From the NCBI GenBank assembly GCA_963556495.2, contig OY747713.1:30607961-30671960 (forward strand): a stretch of DNA of 64,000 bases. Reading direction: 5' to 3'. The notes beneath the pieces were generated by a model. That model made no database searches. It was given only the letters and a program-made list of their open reading frames with translations, and was not told the origin of the DNA. This document shows, piece by piece, positions 13,301-28,300 of the stretch. Source of the DNA: Valencia hispanica. Lineage: Eukaryota > Chordata > Actinopteri > Cyprinodontiformes > Valenciidae. The position numbers and the translations under genes were made by a program. The stretch's first letter is position 1; every line of letters starts with the position of its first letter.

Positions 13301-16300
13301 CTTATATATTCAGTCTATGGGTGGTACCAAAATGGACCATCTCAAAATAAATGGAATTGCAACCTCTACAGACAACCACGGCAAAAAGTACTAGATTGAA
13401 TTGCATCGTCAGGACACATAAAAAACTGCCTATAGATTTTTTTTTACGGTTTTATTTTAAAAATACTACATAATGCAGCTTTAAACTATGTGACAACAAA
13501 ATAAACTTTATAACACAATAAGAACTGGAATGGATTTAGCAATCACTGCCTTCAGAGACAGGTTTAACTTCTGACCCAAATGGTAACATCATAAATATTA
13601 TCTGAAAAGTGAACATGCTACCAAACCTTTTCAAATCAAAATGTCAAAAACAGCATGGTTGAATTTTACTCTGGATGCATACTGAAGTTGTTGCTCCATG
13701 TTAAAAAAGTGTTATTTAAATATTACAAGTACCCTAACTGCACTGTTGTGAATATTTTCCCTCATTACTATCTTGATATCTGTGAGACCTGCCTGAAATG
13801 ACCTAGTGTCTCAGAGTATTATAGCTGCTTTACCATACTTTGTAATGCTCTGCTGAAATACCTGTGGGGAAAAGTACTACTGTATTTTACCCTTTAATTT
13901 GAAGTTAGATTAATATCGTATCTCGGTACCCACCTGGTAGTGCATGAGTATGTGCATGACGTACTCATAGACCTCACCGGCCAGACGGTTCTCTGGCCTC
14001 CAAGGAAAAATGACGAACTGTATCCCAAGCAGCGGCACCAGAATCAGGGTGGCTCTCACTGCCTTCATGTACATGTTGGACTCTGCCCGGTGAGTGTCTC
14101 TCAACTTTGTCACCAGCACTCTTATAATATTCAACAGGAAAAAGAGGTTAACCTAAAGAAAGTGAAAAAATAAATTATGATTCTGTATTCAGACAAATCT
14201 CATTCTACATCAAAAGCAGTAAAAATCGGAGCAGCAGACTTACAAGAAGAGCTGCCACTATAGGTCCATGTACTGCATAGAGCAGATGGGTCTCAACGCT
14301 CATCCAACAGCTACAGAGAGAAAAATATTTCAGTCAGTACTGTTTGCTGCCCAAGATACACACGAACACACACATTATGAAAACACATATGTGTACAGAT
14401 CGGCACGCTCTCTCTCCCCGACGCACAGCCCTGCACATGTGTAAACCTCTCTTTGTTTATTTGCACAAGTTTTATGGAACATTACTCACTTGTCATCAAA
14501 GTACTTTTTCCTCGCTACAGCGTGGATGGACACAGGCACCAGAGGAAAGCCTGGAAGGGGAAAATACAGCTATATGAGGCAGCTTTCATTCATCACCAAG
14601 CAATGATTAGCTTTTTTAAGGTTTTTTAGAAGATAACGTGATACTTTATAAAATATCTCTGAAGCGTTTGTCCATGATTTAGTTCTATTGTAGCTTCACA
14701 TATAACAAATGTGAAGCCACATGCTGTACTTTCTGAGACAGTTCTGTCTAACTTGAAATACTTCCAGCGGAGACTGGGCTCAGATTTTTTTTACATAGTT
14801 TCTGAACCCAAACACAAAAATCCATGCACCGTTTATTTTCACACACCAACTGTGCTTTGCAACAGATCAGCTGCAGATGGACCTGACAAAATGACTTCTT
14901 TAACCACACTCATAAAGACACAGTGGCAGAGGCTTGCAAAAAGTATTAAAATTCCTTTGATTTCTTGACATTTCGTTGCACTAAAACAACGAACTTTAAT
15001 GTATTCTATAAGAAGTCTCTATGACAGACCAATGCACAGTAGGGCATAATTGTGAAGTGAAGATAAAAAGTTAGAAATATAAAAATTATAAAAAGTATTT
15101 GTATTGGGCCCACAATGTCAGTAGGTAGGTTTACCTATTGCTGCAGTTACAGATGCAGCTTTTATGGTTTATTTCCCTATCACCTTTCCTCTTATAGAGA
15201 CTGGAGTTTCTGCTGACCTAACACATGTATTTTCTTTGATTTAAGCCATTCTATTTTATTATTATTATTATTATTTCTGGCTGTATGTTTAGAGTTGATC
15301 TCCTGCTGGAAGGTGAATCTCTTCCTCTTTTGCAGCCTTTAACAAATATTATTTCATGATCCTGATGCATTTCCTTCCTTCCTTACAACATGCAACAACT
15401 CCAACTAGCTTCCCTGTTCATGCTGAAGTAAAACATCTCCACAGCATGATGCATTTGTCAAGTGTAGCAGAATTGGACAAAGTTACAGAAAAGTGGACTC
15501 ATATACTTGACTTTATTTACTAATTAGGTGACTTTGAAAAGCAGCTAGTTTCTTTGGCGTGTATTTAGGAATATCAGAGCGAAGGGTTTGAATGTGAAGT
15601 CAAACCACACAGTCCAGATTTGTATTCATTAAGAAGTAATTTTCTTTCCACTTCACAATTATGCATTATTTTGTGCTGGTCTTTCAAATCAAGTAAAATA
15701 CATTGAAAACTAGTTGCAACAAGACAAAATATGAAAAGGTCACAGGTTAAAGGTTATGCACAATTTATGTATAATAAGGCATTGTATACACATCTGAGAA
15801 AAAACGGCCTCAAAGATTTTATTATTTAAAATGGTGCTAATTGTTTGCTCCTTTCACACACTGCACCAAATATTCATGATTGAACAAACAGAAGGAAAAA
15901 CAAATTGAGTAGAATTAACCCACTAAAGGGCTTATGAAGGTGTCTGCATGTCCACAACGTGACATTCTGTGACAAAAGCTAGTAGCTGGAGTGTTATTTC
16001 GAGATCCTGCCCATTTTTAATAAACAGCCTTATGAAAGTTGTCAATCTTGTTTTAGTTCCAGCATGAATAACACAACAATACGAAAGTTAAAAAAAATAC
16101 TAACTCACCCCAACCCAGTAGGTAGTACCAGTGCAGGTGCTGCTCCTCAGCAAACACGGCCACCACGATGAGTGTGTGCAGGTAGATGCCCTCACAGAGC
16201 ATCCAGAAATAGTTGCATCCCAGCATGTACATGTGGAAGAAGTGCAAGACCTTACAGCTAACCTGCAGGAAAGGGATAAAAATATGATAACTTAATAATT

Positions 16301-19300
16301 ATTTGCTGTTTTTTTGTTGTATTGTTGCCTTGAAAAAATATTCCCACCCACTGAGCATTTTCACATTTTGTCATTTTACTGCCACAAACATCATAGAATT
16401 TTATTTGGGATTTTCCCTGAAAGACCAAAACAAAGTAGAGTGTCATTATGAAGTTGAATTAAAATTAAACATGGTTTTCAACATGTTTTGTATATGTGAT
16501 CCCCTTTACTCCAATACCCATAAGCAAAAACCAATACAACTAGTTTCACAAGTCATTGACTTCGAAAATAGAGTCAACCTGCGAGTAATTTCATTTTAGT
16601 AAAAAATAATCTGTTCTGTGAGGGCTTTAGGGAACATCCATTAACAAAAAACTTAATGAGTCCAAAAAGCAGAGTCAACAGGTCAGTGATAAACTTATGG
16701 CGAGGTTTAAGGCAGGTTTAGGTTATAAAACAATATCCAAAGCGTTGAACATCTCACAGTGTACAGTACTGTTCAATAATTAACCAAAAATAAAGAGCAT
16801 GGCACAGATGCAAACCTAAACTGGTAGGCTAGCCAAGGAGAGCCATATTCAGCGAAGTAGCCAAATTCAAAATCTAATTCAATTCAAAAATACTTTATTG
16901 ATCCCAGAGGGAAATTAAGTGTTGCTGTAGCTAATACTAATTAACTCTTTAAGGAGTTGTTGTAGATCATGATGGCTATGGGCAGGAAGGATTTCCTGTA
17001 GCGGTCTGTGCTGCAGCAAAACTGAAGAATCCTCCGACTGAAGACACTCTGTTGTTGTTCGATAGTCTCATGAAGAGGATGCTCAGGGTTGTCCATATTT
17101 TTTTTTGATTTTATGAAGAGTCCTTTTTTGCATCACCATCTCCAGTGGTTCCACAGTAGTGCCAAGAACAGAATTAGCCTTCTTTATCAGGTTGTTTAGG
17201 CTTTTTAAATCCCTGGCTCTGATGCTGCTACCCCAACAGATGATGGCTGAAGAGATTACACTCTCCACAACAGACTTGTAGAACCTAAGCTTCCTCAAGA
17301 ATTACAGCTCTGTCCCTTGTAGTAGATGGCTTCACGATTACGCCTCCAGTCCAGTCTGTTGTCCAGGTGAACACCAATGTATTTATACTCCTCAACCACC
17401 TCCACATCTTCACCCATGATTAAGTCTTTGACTTATCCCTGTTTCTTCTGAAATCTACAATCATCTCCTTTGTTTTGTTTACATTTAAGGTAAGATGATT
17501 GTTTCCACCCCTTGTCACAAAGCGGTCCACCAACTCTCTGTTTTCAGCTTGTCCATCTCTGATACAGCGGTTACAGGAGTTTCTCTAGGACCTTCATGAT
17601 GTGGGATGTCAGGGCAACAGGTCTATAGTCATTGATGACTGATGGGTGAGTTCTTTTACTGGAGTACTAGAACAAGGCATGATGTCTTTCACAACACTGA
17701 AACCTTCTCCTGGGTCAGGCTAAGGTTGAAGAGGTGCTGCAGAATCCCACAGAGCTGCTCTGCAGATGCCTTCAGGACTCTGGGGCTGACACCATCTGGA
17801 CCTGCAGCCTTGTTCCGGTTCAGTCTCTCTAGATGCCTCTTCACCTGACTTCTGGAGGCGGACAAGTGGGGGGGGAAGGCAAAGGGAGTAGCAGCATCTC
17901 CTGACTTGGTTGAAAACAAACTTGTGGAAACAGAAGAGTCCATGACTCAGATTAAGGATAAAACAGCCGAGGTGTAATAGGAAAGCTGTGGGTCAGAGGA
18001 GGGTGGGATGTCTGTTTGGCTGGGAACAGGAGAAGAGGATGCTGAGCTTGCTCCAGAATTAATCTACTGAAGAGTGCATTCAGTCCATTGGCTCTGTCCA
18101 GACTTCCATCTATCCAGTCCTTCCTGTTGCCCATTATGATTGATGGAAGAGATAGTTTGAACTTCCTCCTACTCTGTCTCCTTTTTGCTCCTGCTCTGCA
18201 TCCACGCCTCCTCCTTCTCAACTCATCAGGGATTTGGGGCTTCAGTTGAGGTATTATTTTAGCATTTTGCAATGTTACGCATCATAACAAGTTATCAAAG
18301 TGAAAAATTAACAGCAAAAATCCTTCCAGCTTCACAGCACCAAAAACTAGAAAGTATATAGGTCAAAAAAGTGCAATCTTCCTCAAGAAAACACAGGAAC
18401 CAACGTCTGAAAAAACAAAAATAAATATTTGGCCAGCGGAGCCACTCCAACATGCAGCCACCCAGAGCAGCGCAATTCTAGAATTGGCTGACAAATTCTA
18501 GAAAAGGCTGACAGTAACTCTTGAAAAGCTATAGAGATCCACAGCTCAGGTGAGAAAATCTAAAACTACTTGTTGTAAAGATGACAAATCTTGACTTTAT
18601 GGAAGAGTGAAAAAAAGAAATCCATTGCTGAGGGGAAGCCATGAGAAGTTAGATTTGCATTGGACACAGTAAACATGTAAAAGAAGATGCTCTGGTCAGA
18701 AAACACCAAGGCTAAGCTGTTTGGTCTACATGTGAAACACTATCTGGTGGAGACATCATGCTCTGAAGATGTTTTCTTGAGCGAGGACAAGGAAGCTGTC
18801 AGAGTTGTTGGAAAGATGGCTAGAGCTTAATTCAGAGTAACCCTGGAAGAAAACCTGTTAAGTTTGAAAAAGACCTGAGACTTGGTCGAAGGTTCACCTT
18901 GAAGGTTCACCAATGAACACGCTGTCCTTCCAGCAGGACAGCTTGTTCATTTGTTAGAATAGGCCAGTAAAAGTCCAGGCTAAATTGGGTTGAATCTGTA
19001 ACACTTGAAATGCAAAGTTTACAGACACTTTTCATTCAATTATATTGATTTTTTTTTACAATCTGTCAATGTGGTACACACATACCTCAAGACACTTGGA
19101 GCTGTAATTGCTGCAAAAGGAGGTTATCCAAATTTTTCAACTCAGAGGGATATAATTTTTTTTTTATCTCAGCACGATATCAAAAAAAGAAACGATCTAA
19201 TGGGATGTTTCATTGCTTTTGGCAGGAAATCATTAGGAGCCGTTATGCTTCCCAGGGTGAAAAGACGTTTATTAATTTACCTCCTTTGGAGGTGAGACGA

Positions 19301-22300
19301 GATGAAAATGGTGAGTTTTGCTCTAAAATCAGAGGCCCCTGTGATTGTGTTTGTTGAACAATACAAAAAGAAGTGAGACAGTAGTTTATGGAGAACTATG
19401 TGGTTATATATTTATGAACTGCAGCAATGCAACAAAATGACAGCCTATCTCATTATGGTTTCTGTTCCCTGATTAAGTCATTACATTAAGAAGTGATGAC
19501 TTTAATGATATACTATTATCATGTCAATCTCATCAAACCACAGTCTGCTAATGTTATAATTATCAACACACTTGTGGATGTGCAACAAGTCATAGTTCTT
19601 CTACTGACTGTCAGAAAAGAGCAAAATTACTGAATGTGCTGAAAATCATCCTCACTCTCTCATTTTCAGAAATCACTTAATCCTGCTCAGGGTTGTCGGG
19701 GGACTGGAGCTGATCTCAGCTGATCCCAGCCAAGAGGCGGAGTGCTCACAGGACAGCTTGCCAGTCCACGTTATGGTCAACACACAAAATAAGAAACCAC
19801 GCAAACTGTCACTCACTCCTAAGGGCAAATTTGAGTCATCAGTCAATCCAACTTGCATGTTGTTTGGACAAAAGGCTGCAAAGAAATCACCAGTTCACAG
19901 GAAGAGCTTTCATCTCTTAAAAGTCTTCTATAGAAAGTAAAGAACCCCTGGTAAACAATGGGTACCAATTGATTACCAATGGTAATCATGGGTGCATAAT
20001 AGAACACTATAGTTCACGTGCGATCAGCAAAAGAAAAGAAGGAGAAGAAGACGATGACAGAAGAGGTGGAACTTCTCTATTCACATTTAGTAATGTATTT
20101 AATTGCAAATGATCAATTTTTTCTTTATTGCTGCCATGTTTGCCATGGCCTTTCAGATAACTGCAGCAAAAAGAGGAATCATGGGGTCACGATGTCTTCA
20201 AAATAACTATATAATAATTATCCAAAAACAAGCGAGTACTTTTAAGTAGTTTTAAATACATTCGCGTTTTCTTTTGGTTAATACATCTGAAAGAATTTCC
20301 AAAACACTTCTCATAGTTAATTTAAGTATCTTTCTAAAACTGGTGTAGCTTCAAAGTACATCACTACACTGATGATAATGGGGTGCCACAGAGCTCTTTA
20401 CGAGGGACCCTTCATATAAGTAATTAATTTGTCAAGTTGTCAAGTCAGTGTCACACAACACAGTTGCTCATCATACTACACTTCATTACGCTAGAGATAG
20501 AAGAAGAAAATTAAAAAGACCTGAATTAATAAATTTCAGTCTCATTACACCCCCCCCAAAAAAAAAAATAAGCAAACAATGACTTCATTCATCATCTTGT
20601 CTGTGTCTGAGGTTAAAACCCATTTTTTTACAGGACAGCTGCATACCAAGGTCTGCAAGGTTCTGGTTAAAAAAAACAGCAATAGAGATTATCTAGATGT
20701 CTTATGTGGTCAATCTCCTCCCTGGTTTGACAAAAGCTTTGAGGCTCAATTCCTCCACACTGCTGGCAGGCCAAACCAAACCAAACTTTGTTTCACCACA
20801 CCACAGTAAATAGAAAAAGCATGTTTTCTTGGTAAGAGCAAATCTTTTCCTACAATCCACCGTTCCTAAATCACAATTCTGAATCCACAATCCTGCTCAT
20901 TCGTCTCACACTGGCAGCGATTAATTTCAAAATGTTTCCCAGCAGGCGCATTTGACTCCAAACTCTTGTTACTCCTGATTTCTTTTTCTGCGTGTTTTGG
21001 AGATGCAAAGCCTCGGTGACTAATTTAATTTTAGACATGCAGCAGCAACCAAGCAAACCTTGACCGTACTACATCAGAGAGGAAAAGACTCAATGCAAAC
21101 CCCTTTTGACAAATGTTGACAGCGAGGGATTTAAAAAGGGGGAGCCACCACACGCAGCACCTATCATTATCAACATGAGGAAACATTGATGATGAGGTTT
21201 GCCAGTTTTTCTACTTCTTGGATCCATTTATGAAGTGTGTGAGCTGGGGAGATTTGGTGTAAGCGAGCAGCAGCAGCTTCAGAAACTTGCAGAGGCTGCA
21301 GCTGGAACTGTGTTTCCAACTGTTTTTTTTGTTTGCTTTGTTTTTTCAGCAAAGAGATGCTTCAGCTCAAAGCAAGCAGGGGCTGATGGGATTGGGAGGA
21401 ATCTGTGCCAAATACTACATACTTATTTCTTGTTTGTGAAGTGCTTTGATTGTCTGAAATACTTTTTTAAACAACTTCAGCTACATTTTCACATTCATAT
21501 TGTGAAGGCACATATTTGTGGTTTTTTTAGTCCTAACCAACAGTTCCGGGACATATTTAGTCAGCTTTCATTAACTTTTCAGAACTGAATGCATTCAGTT
21601 TTATCTGGGTCAACATTAAAGCAAATATTATATAATTCTTTTTTGTATTTGGAGAAATTCTGCAACACCTTTTGAGCAGCAGACACAGTAGGCACTTGGC
21701 TTAAGGGGCTTCCGTTGTTTTGATTTCCAAGGACGAATAGACTAATTTATGTTCAAACCTGATAGCGAGACATTCCTACATGACAGATTTATTACCATTC
21801 CCTAAGCAGACCTCGGAGTTTCAAAGACTTCACGTCAGCTTTCAGTGAAGCTGCACAACTCCAAGAGTAGAAAGGAGAGGAATGTAAAATACTACCACTC
21901 ACTGGTTTACTACTAAATTTAGCTTGCTAGCAAGGCACAATGTACATTAATACTGTTATGTATAAAAAGTTTACATTTCATTTAGCATTGTATAATTATT
22001 TTTTAATTTAGGAAAGTGCAAGAAATCACAATTTAAACACTGTCCTCTCTCATGGGAAGCATCCAACATGGTACATTAAAGCTGAATGGACTTCATTTAG
22101 ATCACCCATGTGTTGTAAAAGCAAATCCTTCAGGAGACACCAACTACAAGCATTTTTTAAACATAGAAAATATATAATATATTGTTTTAAAATGCTGCTA
22201 GGCAAATTTAAATGTATTTATTTTTCAGTTTTAGTTCAAACCAGATGTTTTCACTCAGTGTATAAAAACACATATTTTTTCCACTCGTGAAATTAAGAGT

Positions 22301-25300
22301 CAATTTTTCTTGCTTTAGGTCGAAACTGGTAGACCGCAGTCAGATTTGTAGACCAGCTTCACACACACACACACCTTTTCAGCTCTGACCACAATTTTTC
22401 TGTAGAATTGAGATCTGGGTTTTATGATGACCCCTACAAAACACTGACTGTTATTTCTAAGCCACTTTGTAACTCATCTGCCTGGAAGCTTAGGTAAGCT
22501 TATAGTGCAGTTGGAAGACCCATTTTCACCCAGGTTTCAATTTCCTGGCTCATGTGTTGAAATGTTGCTTGAATATAATGTTGATAACTTATGATTCCAT
22601 CTATTTTGTAAAGTGCACCAGTCCCTCCTGTCTCAAACCACACACACAGCATGATGTGCAGGTAAACTCTAAAAGCTGCTGTGTTCCAATAATAAATTAG
22701 GTTAAAGTGAGTAATGCTTAGCATTAGGAATACCAACGATATGGTTGAGAAGAATAACCAATCACCTGGTTTATTAAACAAGTAAAAAATGAATCTTTCC
22801 ACCAGAATTGATTTATTTAATAGATTTTTTTATGATACCTATCTATGAAGGAAATATATTAATACTCATTTTCAGTAGCAAGGACAGGTATCTGAGGTCT
22901 TCATAAACTATTTTATTAGAATACAGCATTGTACACAAAAACAAGTGTATTTTATGCCTTTTCAAGAATTCCCTTTTAGCACATTAAGGGAGACATTGCA
23001 GCTGCATTTATGTATTAGTTGTCAATCTACAGTCATATTTAATAAATTAAGAATATTATTAAAAAGTTAATTTATTTTAGTAGCTCACTTCATTGCATAA
23101 AACACAATATGAAGATTAAAAACGATTTTTAATACAGAAATTTGGCCTTAGTAAAAATCATGTTATTTTCAATACTATTGATCTGACAAACGTGTCTCAT
23201 TGGAGCTCATTTTCATTATTGAATATGACTATAAATAAGGATGTTTGACAACACAACAGGTGTTTTCTGATCTAAAGAGACTCCAGAGGTAAAAAATATG
23301 TACTTACCGGGTTACTGGCCACCACTTTGGGATTGTTGACCACAGTGACAAGGTAGATGATGGTGAGGGCAGAGTTCAGCACATAGGAGCAAAAGAGGTT
23401 CTTGTGGAGAGTGATCCTTTGACAGCTCAAACTCCTGTCAACATGCAGGCATACCTGAAGTTACTATAATATATAGATATTTTTTAAACCACACAATGTC
23501 AAATAAGACAACAGTAATAATTTTGCCTAATTTAAAATAACTTCTTGCTTTGATTTGAAAACTTGTACTTTTAGTTCCTAATAGAATTGAACTATAACTG
23601 TAGTGGAAACGTCCTACAGAAAATAAACATTGTTTTTGTACATATACAGTGTTGTTGCTAAAGTTTATTATGTAAATTGGACCAAAGCAACAGAAATACT
23701 GCAGAGAACATTTAGAGCTGAAAGTAAACTAGACAAAAATGTGCTTTTTCAGAATATGGAGTCTTATGAATAAAGACTTTGTCAATGTGTTTTGAAATGT
23801 TAATTTATATCCATATCCTTTCCAATACTAATTTTATGCCCTTAAAATAAATCAAAACACTAAACACTGCACAAAAAACTGCTCTATTATTTTGCTCATT
23901 CTCACTGAATGAAAGCAAAAACTTTTTCTATGAAAGCAAAAAACATTTTCTATGAAAGCAAAAAGCTTTTTCCAGGTGAAACCAAATATTCTGGTTTCAA
24001 GATTATTCTTGAATTCTCTGGAGTTTTCTGCATTCTGATGCTGAATGCAATTTGCCACATATTCTAACATTTTATTTGAACGACTATGATGCATAATCCA
24101 ACAGGAAATTAAGAAACTGCAAGAACATCTACATTCATGCATTAACCTTAAACTGATCTAGTAAATGATCTGTTCTTGTATAGCGCTTTATCTAGTCCTG
24201 AGGGCCCCAAAGTGCTTTACACTACATTCAGTCATTCACGCACACATTTACACATTTGATTAAAAAAAGGAATCAAAGTGTATGCTATTAGTTGATGGTG
24301 CATAGAGTAAAAAAATTTTTTTACAAGTAATGCATTTAATTAAATACAAATAAATGCAGATATTTCGCTACTGTGGCAATCACACAGAAAAATAATCAAG
24401 GACACAATAGCTGATTTCCATCTATTCGCAAAAAATTAATCAATTTCTGTAAGATTAAAAAACACCTGGAGATATATAGTGTTCGGATCACACTCCCAAC
24501 TAACCTGTGCATCTACCACAACCCTGACTACGTTTATCTGAGCAATCTGACAGTCATGACTTAAGAGTTGTAAATAACTGAGCAGTATAGTAGTACTCCA
24601 TCACATACCACATAGTCAAAACATCTGGATCTGATAATACAAGATGAAGACTTCTGTATTTGAAGAGCTTTAGCAAGAAACACTGTCTTTTGTAAAAAGA
24701 AAAGTTGGTTTTAGGGGATTTAATATTTGTTTCTAACTTTTACTCTGAGCTTTGCAATTATGCACCTTCTTTAAATGAAGCCTACTGATTTATGCTGTAT
24801 ATAAACTGCTAATCATCCTTTGCAAGACTGTATTTAGTGGGTCAGAATTTATACCTCACCAGCTAGAATAATAATCATAGAATTTAAAAATATATATTTT
24901 TCACTTGCCAGTTCTCTGTTTTTTTAATTCTACCTTTGGATAAATGCAGACAATTCCCTAATAGACAAAAAAAGCCCTGTACCTACATTCTGTAACATTG
25001 CATATCTCTTCCAGAAATCTGGTTTGTTATTCTGAACTATGATGAATGTGGATTTAGGCAGAATCTAAATTAATTGTGGAGTTTTCCCCTCTGGAAAAAA
25101 AAAACGGCGTTCATCTCTGTGAACACTCATAATGAGGAATGCACTCAGGTGCATATGTTTCAAATAAGAGGCGATCCACCAATGCATTAAGCAGACAGCC
25201 TGACTCCTTTACAGCAGCAGATTTATACACAAGCATTAATTAAATGTGCTGCATGAGAAAATCAACTAATTTCAGGCTTATGTTCCCATTTTAAATTTGG

Positions 25301-28300
25301 GCAGCAGCAATCTGAGCTCCTTTACACATCTCCTAAAGCATTTACATAATATGAAATGTTACTCCAGGTTAAAAAATGTTTTTATTGAAACAGTTATGCT
25401 AATCATAATCAAAAACATACAGCACTGCAAAACATTCTGCATATCGCTCTGAGGTGAGCATTTAAATTCACATTACGATGCTGCTTTGGTCAGAAGCACA
25501 GAGGAGAGTATGCTGACTACATAAAAGAATATTCCTCTTGCTGACTAAGTAACAATGCCACCTGTGTACCCCATGTGTATCTGTCAGATCTACTTTTGAT
25601 GATGAAAATGATTGACCTTTAGGGGGCAGAACTATGGGTAAATAATCTTAATTGATTCATATATGCAGGATAGGAAAGCAATATTGAATTGAACCAATTA
25701 CCTGAAGTAGAAGAAGATGGCCAGAGAGATAAGCAGAGAGGCTATGGATAAAGCGTGGCCCACGATGGCCATGTAAAACAGGATGTAAGCTGACTGCAAA
25801 AACAAAACACAAACATTATGTTAGATAAGGAAAAGGCTGGAGATAAAAAAAAAATAAAAAAAGCAAATATCAAATGTCTGTATTTGGAGCTGAAACCTTT
25901 TCTTTTGAGGAATTTTACAATATAACTTTTTTATTCCCCCAAAAGGATGAAAAATAAAAATAAGACGTCAATAGATAATAAAACAACCAAATAATAAATA
26001 GGAACAAATTGCTGCACTTTGCAATGAGGTTATTTTCCCAGATATTTTCTTTCGTTTCCTTCATCACAATCTCCTCACTAATGTTTATGAGCTTTAACGT
26101 CACAGCTACAGTAAATATACACAAAGTTGATGCATCATGGGCAATGAAGACCCATGCAACAGATCATCTATTTTATTGGCAAAAACAATTTGCATGCATA
26201 GCACTTGCTATTTAGTATCCTGCTAATCATTGCATCCAAGCAGTCCTTTGTGATAGTGGAAAAGTTTACATTGCAATGAGGATTGCGATTCCATATAGTG
26301 CACAGCTCTATGAAACAATGAAAAAAACCCACCTATAAGGAAAGCGATAAACCCATTGATGGAGCTGTTACCATGACATGTTTTATTAGTTCTTTAATTT
26401 TCTTTCCCAAGAATTACTCTGTTGCACATTCTTATCTGAGTATGCCACTTTACTTTTAATAACTGCACAATACTTTGGTTTTTGTAATTGTGTCCTTAAT
26501 GTACATATATAATTCCTAATTCTGTTTTTATACTTTTTATACCATTCTTGTGTGATCATGAATGCTTCTGTTACTTTGCTGCTGTTACAGACAAAATTGG
26601 CCCTTTGTGGGAGAATAAAGAATTATGCCAGTCTATTCTTTTCTACTCATGGACCAGTGCCTCTGTGTTTGTTTCTCCTCCCTATCCTCTCCAACCCCGG
26701 TTGGTTTCATCAGAGGACCCTCTTACTGATCCTTGTTCTGCTGTAGCTTCCATTCTGTTGAAAAGAAGCTCCTTGTCTCTACTGGCACCACATGTTTCCC
26801 CAGGATGAGGAATTCTTTAAAAGCCAATCCCCCATTGCAATTAGATGGGCTTCACTAGATACGCAACTTTTGACCAATCACATGGTAATAACTAAATTTG
26901 ACTTTAGGTTGGATTAGATAATACGGGATTTTTATGATTGAGCCGAACTAAATCTGGACAGATCTGCAGATAGTGTAACTGGAAACATTTTGAGCCTGTT
27001 TATCTTGCTCATGAGCACATCTTTTTTTTTTTGACTTATGGAAGATAACAAATAGTTGATTATTGAAACAAATGACACACTATATGTAGATTGGTGTAGA
27101 TTCTCAGTCATCCAAGACAATAGAGACGCTATTGATGGATTGTTGTTATTAAAAGAGACGTCTATTCGGGCCGTTAAAAAATTAATGCAACTGGACTTCT
27201 CTTGTTATCTTGAAGGCATTTCACCTCTTATCCAAAAGGCTTCTTTATACTGGATGGGCTTCACTCGATAGGCAACAGGGTTCTTCAGTTCTATAGTGCA
27301 GTCCTGAATCGGCTCCCCAGGCAGTTTCACAGAAACTCACACCTTGTAACATGTGACCAAAACAGCTCAGAATTGTTGGGGGATCATCAGAATTGTTAGT
27401 GCCAACGACCTTTTTAGGAAATTGAATAGAGGGTAGGTCCAGGGTGTCATATGAACTCGACGGCCTCATTAGACGATAACAATGGCCTCGTTTGTGGTCT
27501 CTATTGCCCTATTACTACAATTGTTCCATTAGAATTTATAACCCCGATATTCCCAACCAATTTCAGAACTGAAGAAGCTTTTTGGATGAGAGATGAAACT
27601 ATAGGATCCTTATGTGTTTGTGTTTTGAGTTTCCGTTATTTAATTTCCTCATTCAGTTTACCTTATCATTTTAGGGTTGGGATCGCTAGGTGTTGCTGAT
27701 TTGAGTCATCTTCTACACTCTTCTAGTGTTTATTTTTCTTTTACTTCCACTACATTTTCACCTTCTTTCCTGTTTTACCCTCAGGTGTCTGTATTTTGAG
27801 TTTCTATTGTTTTTGGGTCATTCCTTATTCATTTACTTAGGTCTTATCTCAGTTACTCCTACGTTACGGTGCGTTCACACCAAAGCGTCAAAAACGCGCT
27901 GCATGCCGAAGTTTGATGGTTGAACATTCGCAGCTCGAAGCGCGTTCGAAGCGAATTGGACACGTGTCAAAATATCCAGTTTTGTTTCGCGTCAAGCCGT
28001 AAATACACAACTTGTGGGAGGAGCTAGTGCCAGACGAAGTTTTTTGCAAGATAGCAGCTGTCAATCTAGCGTTGGAAGAGAGAGTCTTCCTTCTTTATTT
28101 ACTGTGGAGAGTGCCCTGCGCAGGTTCACAGGGTCAGTAACGTGAAAACGTTCAAAAATGAAATGAACTTACCAGGTTGCCCTATCTCCTCGCTTACATT
28201 CCTCCAAGCAAGGTCCCTTTTATTCCTGTCTCTGTAGAGAAAGCAGATGGTGTCATATAGCTCGTGGTGATTAGCCACGGACGTTATTATTTCCTCCACG

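Larger units (their letters stand above)
4357..13933. other. calcr intron between TM6 and TM7 exons
   Basis: This 9.6-kb intron is mainly mobile-element sequence (entries at 4375, 4985, 5909, 7118, 7583, 9160 and 12170). The remaining pieces (about 5600-5900, 6480-7110, 8570-9150 and 13330-13930) are AT-rich and show nothing I can name. The part 8930-9160 may be upstream sequence of the LINE. Confidence 0.7.
16263..23307. other. calcr intron between TM2 and TM3 exons
   Basis: A 7.0-kb intron holding a Tc1 split by a LINE (16317-19165), a teleost repeat (19670-19860) and a Tc1 relic (22318-22790). The stretches 19170-19660, 19870-22310 and 22800-23300 are AT-rich and I see no gene in them. 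Confidence 0.7.
23435..25701. other. calcr intron between TM1 and TM2 exons
   Basis: A 2.3-kb AT-rich intron. It contains a short tandem repeat (23910-23972) and a dispersed repeat (24165-24260). Nothing else was recognised. Confidence 0.75.
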
